Part shown: positions 7,052 to 8,372 of the stretch, piece after piece
Layout: the number at the start of each line of letters is the position of its first letter
How positions within the stretch are numbered: the first letter of the stretch is position 1
Origin: CADEED01 sp035761265
GTDB lineage: Bacteria; Pseudomonadota; Gammaproteobacteria; Steroidobacterales; Steroidobacteraceae
NCBI GenBank assembly: GCA_035761265.1
Contig: DASTRL010000243.1
Coordinates: forward strand, 1 to 8,372
Reading direction: 5' to 3'
DNA: 8,372 nucleotides
The notes under the pieces: model-generated
Database searches by the model: none
Seen by the model: the letters and a program-made list of their open reading frames with translations, nothing else
Told to the model about the DNA's origin: nothing
Made by a program: the position numbers and the translations under genes

Positions 7052-7840
7052 ATGGCCGATTTCACGCTTCCCGCCAATTCGAAGATCGACAGGTCCGCCG
7101 GCAAGACCCACGAGGCGCCGCCGGGCGCGAAGAATGTTCGCCGCTTCGTCATTTACCGGTTCGATCCGGACTCGGGCGCCAATCCGCGCATGGACACCTA
7201 TGCACTCGACATGGATGCCTGCGGCCCGATGGTTCTCGACGCACTGATCAAGATCAAGAACGAGATCGACGCCACGCTGACCTTCCGCCGCTCCTGTCGC
7301 GAAGGCATCTGCGGCAGCTGCGCGATGAACATCGGTGGTCTCAATACGCTGGCGTGCACCAAGGCCTGCGACGACATCAAGGGCGACGTGAAGATCTATC
7401 CACTGCCGCACATGCCGGTGGTGAAGGACCTCGTGCCCGACCTCACGATTTTTTACGCGCAGTACGCGGCCGTGAAACCATGGCTGCAGGCGCGCACGCC
7501 GGCGCCGCCCGATCGCGAACGGCCGCAATCGAAGGAAGACCAGCAGCGGATCGACCGGCCCTCGGCGTGCATCCTCTGCGCCTGCTGCTCGACCTCCTGC
7601 CCGAGCTACTGGTGGAACAGCGATCGCTATCTGGGGCCCGCGGCGCTGCTGGCGGCGTACCGGTGGATCGTCGACAGCCGGGACGAGGCTACCGGCGAGC
7701 GGCTGGACGACCTGGAGGATCCCTTCCGGCTGTACCGCTGCCACACCATCATGAATTGCACCGAGGCCTGCCCCAAGGATCTGAATCCCGCCAAGGCCAT
7801 CGCCGAAATCAAGAAGATGATGCTCGAGCGCCAACACTGA
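7052..7840 (+). CDS. sdhB: Succinate dehydrogenase iron-sulfur subunit
   Basis: SdhB carries electrons from SdhA to quinone through three Fe-S clusters. The 262-residue protein has an N-terminal ferredoxin domain whose [2Fe-2S] ligands are Cys82, Cys87, Cys90 (CREGICGSC) and Cys102 (TLAC); all four are cysteine, whereas E. coli has Asp at the third. The helical C-terminal domain has CILCACCSTSCPSYWW (173-188) and CHTIMNCTEACPK (230-242), which together supply the [4Fe-4S] and [3Fe-4S] ligands. Quinone-site residues Pro184, Trp188, His231 and Ile233 match E. coli Pro160, Trp164, His207 and Ile209. The N-terminus has an extension of about 25 residues, as in mitochondrial and alphaproteobacterial proteins. 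The ATG at 7052 is 8 bases after the sdhA stop. sdhE follows 28 bases later. Confidence 0.97.
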   Translation: MADFTLPANSKIDRSAGKTHEAPPGAKNVRRFVIYRFDPDSGANPRMDTYALDMDACGPMVLDALIKIKNEIDATLTFRRSCREGICGSCAMNIGGLNTLACTKACDDIKGDVKIYPLPHMPVVKDLVPDLTIFYAQYAAVKPWLQARTPAPPDRERPQSKEDQQRIDRPSACILCACCSTSCPSYWWNSDRYLGPAALLAAYRWIVDSRDEATGERLDDLEDPFRLYRCHTIMNCTEACPKDLNPAKAIAEIKKMMLERQH

Positions 7841-7868
7841 TCTTGACGGCGTTCGCTGGCCAGGTCGC

Positions 7869-8123
7869 ATGCAATCTCCGCCTGACGATCCCGAGCTGCG
7901 CAAACTCGCATGGCGCTGTCGTCGTGGCATGAAGGAGCTGGACCTGCTACTGCTGCGCTACCTGCGCGAGCGCCATGTGGCGGCGGCAAGCGGCGAACGT
8001 GCGGCCTTCGCCGAGTTTCTCGAATTGCCCGACCCCGACCTGGTCCGCTATCTGGTCGCGGGCGATGTCCCGAGCGATCCCCGGCAGGCCGCGCTCTGCC
8101 GCGCCATCCTGCAATCGAATTGA
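7869..8123 (+). CDS. sdhE: FAD assembly factor SdhE (YgfY, SDHAF2/Sdh5 family)
   Basis: SdhE is a small cytoplasmic protein that binds SdhA and promotes covalent attachment of FAD. The 84-residue product matches the usual size. WRCRRGMKELD at 15-25 contains the RGxxE motif (Arg19, Gly20, Glu23) required for function in this family. A later FAEFLELPDPDLVRYLVAG segment (47-65) is the typical second half of the five-helix bundle. The ATG at 7869 is 28 bases after sdhB, with only a weak ribosome-binding site (cagg). The position directly after sdhB places it in the same operon as its client. The downstream ygfX-like frame appears to overlap its 3' end. Confidence 0.95.
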   Translation: MQSPPDDPELRKLAWRCRRGMKELDLLLLRYLRERHVAAASGERAAFAEFLELPDPDLVRYLVAGDVPSDPRQAALCRAILQSN

Positions 8124-8372
8124 TCTCGCCCCGTCGAGGCGTGCGGCCGTGCTGGCCGCCGTCTGGCTGGCGCTGGTGTGCTTCATGGTGCTGGCGGCCG
8201 TGGACTTGCCGTTGCCCGGACGCATCGTCGCCTGCGCCGTGCTCGTGGTCCCGGGGCTCGCGGCCATCCGTTGCACATTGTTGTTGCGTGGGCACCGCGC
8301 CGTGCGCTCGTTGCAATGGACGGATGGCGCATGGAGCGCCTGTCTCGGCACAGCCGGGATCGACACGCAGGT
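8065..8372 (+). CDS. YgfX-like inner-membrane protein, N-terminal part (runs off window)
   Basis: The frame stays open to the window end and encodes about 102 residues if begun at ATG 8065. The clearly family-like part starts at 8119: IDLAPSRRAAVLAAVWLAL, then two hydrophobic segments (about residues 27-46 and 52-72) separated by a short LPLPGR turn. A soluble stretch VRSLQWTDGAWSA follows, resembling the Leu-x-Trp/Asp-Gly-x-Trp block of YgfX (sometimes called CptA) proteins. YgfX is normally encoded directly downstream of sdhE, which supports the call. Its function is debated. The start is unclear: ATG 8065 lies inside sdhE and adds 18 residues that look like frame-shadow sequence, ATT 8119 would fit the family N-terminus, and GTG 8149 would cut into the first membrane helix. 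The missing C-terminal end is due to the window edge. Confidence 0.72.
   Translation, partial: MSRAIPGRPRSAAPSCNRIDLAPSRRAAVLAAVWLALVCFMVLAAVDLPLPGRIVACAVLVVPGLAAIRCTLLLRGHRAVRSLQWTDGAWSACLGTAGIDTQ

Noticed and set aside
7627..8316. - strand frame across sdhB, sdhE and the ygfX-like gene
   Set aside because: It is antisense to three recognisable genes and has low-complexity His/Arg/Gly composition.

Overview
The window is high-GC bacterial DNA (roughly two thirds G+C by eye) packed with housekeeping genes. The gene content points to Proteobacteria, most likely a Gammaproteobacterium near the Xanthomonadales, Nevskiales or Steroidobacter type. The reasons are the prfB-lysS tandem, a ygfZ gene beside sdh, and sdhE (ygfY) followed by a ygfX-like gene. 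This placement is inferred from gene content and protein motifs; no search was run.

Region 1 (1-2493, + strand) is a tight translation and cell-wall block. It holds the 3' end of prfB (release factor 2), then lysS (lysyl-tRNA synthetase, GTG start overlapping the prfB stop), then murI (glutamate racemase, GTG start one base after the lysS stop). Region 2 (2494-3439) starts with a plausible sigma-70 promoter and a short 5'-UTR hairpin. It continues with an alpha/beta-hydrolase-fold protein whose nucleophile position is Arg instead of Ser, so it may be a non-catalytic or repurposed member.

Region 3 (3467-8372) is a succinate dehydrogenase (complex II) locus. ygfZ (IBA57-like, Fe-S related) lies on the - strand. 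It diverges across a 61-bp intergenic region, containing a perfect 13-bp palindrome, from a + strand operon. That operon reads: DUF1674/SDHAF4-like small protein, sdhC, sdhD, sdhA, sdhB, sdhE (SDHAF2-like), and a ygfX-like membrane protein cut by the window end. Junctions from the DUF1674 gene through sdhB are 8 bp or less, or overlapping, so these genes are probably one transcript.

Together the locus encodes the whole enzyme: flavoprotein SdhA, iron-sulfur SdhB and the heme b/quinone anchor SdhCD. It also carries two distinct SdhA maturation factors (SDHAF2 and SDHAF4 homologues) and an Fe-S protein factor next door. SdhA and SdhB carry mitochondrial/alphaproteobacterial-style motifs. No tRNA, rRNA, CRISPR array, insertion sequence or phage gene was seen. 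No gene-free stretch exceeds 300 bases; the longest gaps are 64 bp (2494-2557) and 61 bp (4238-4298), and both hold candidate regulatory signals.
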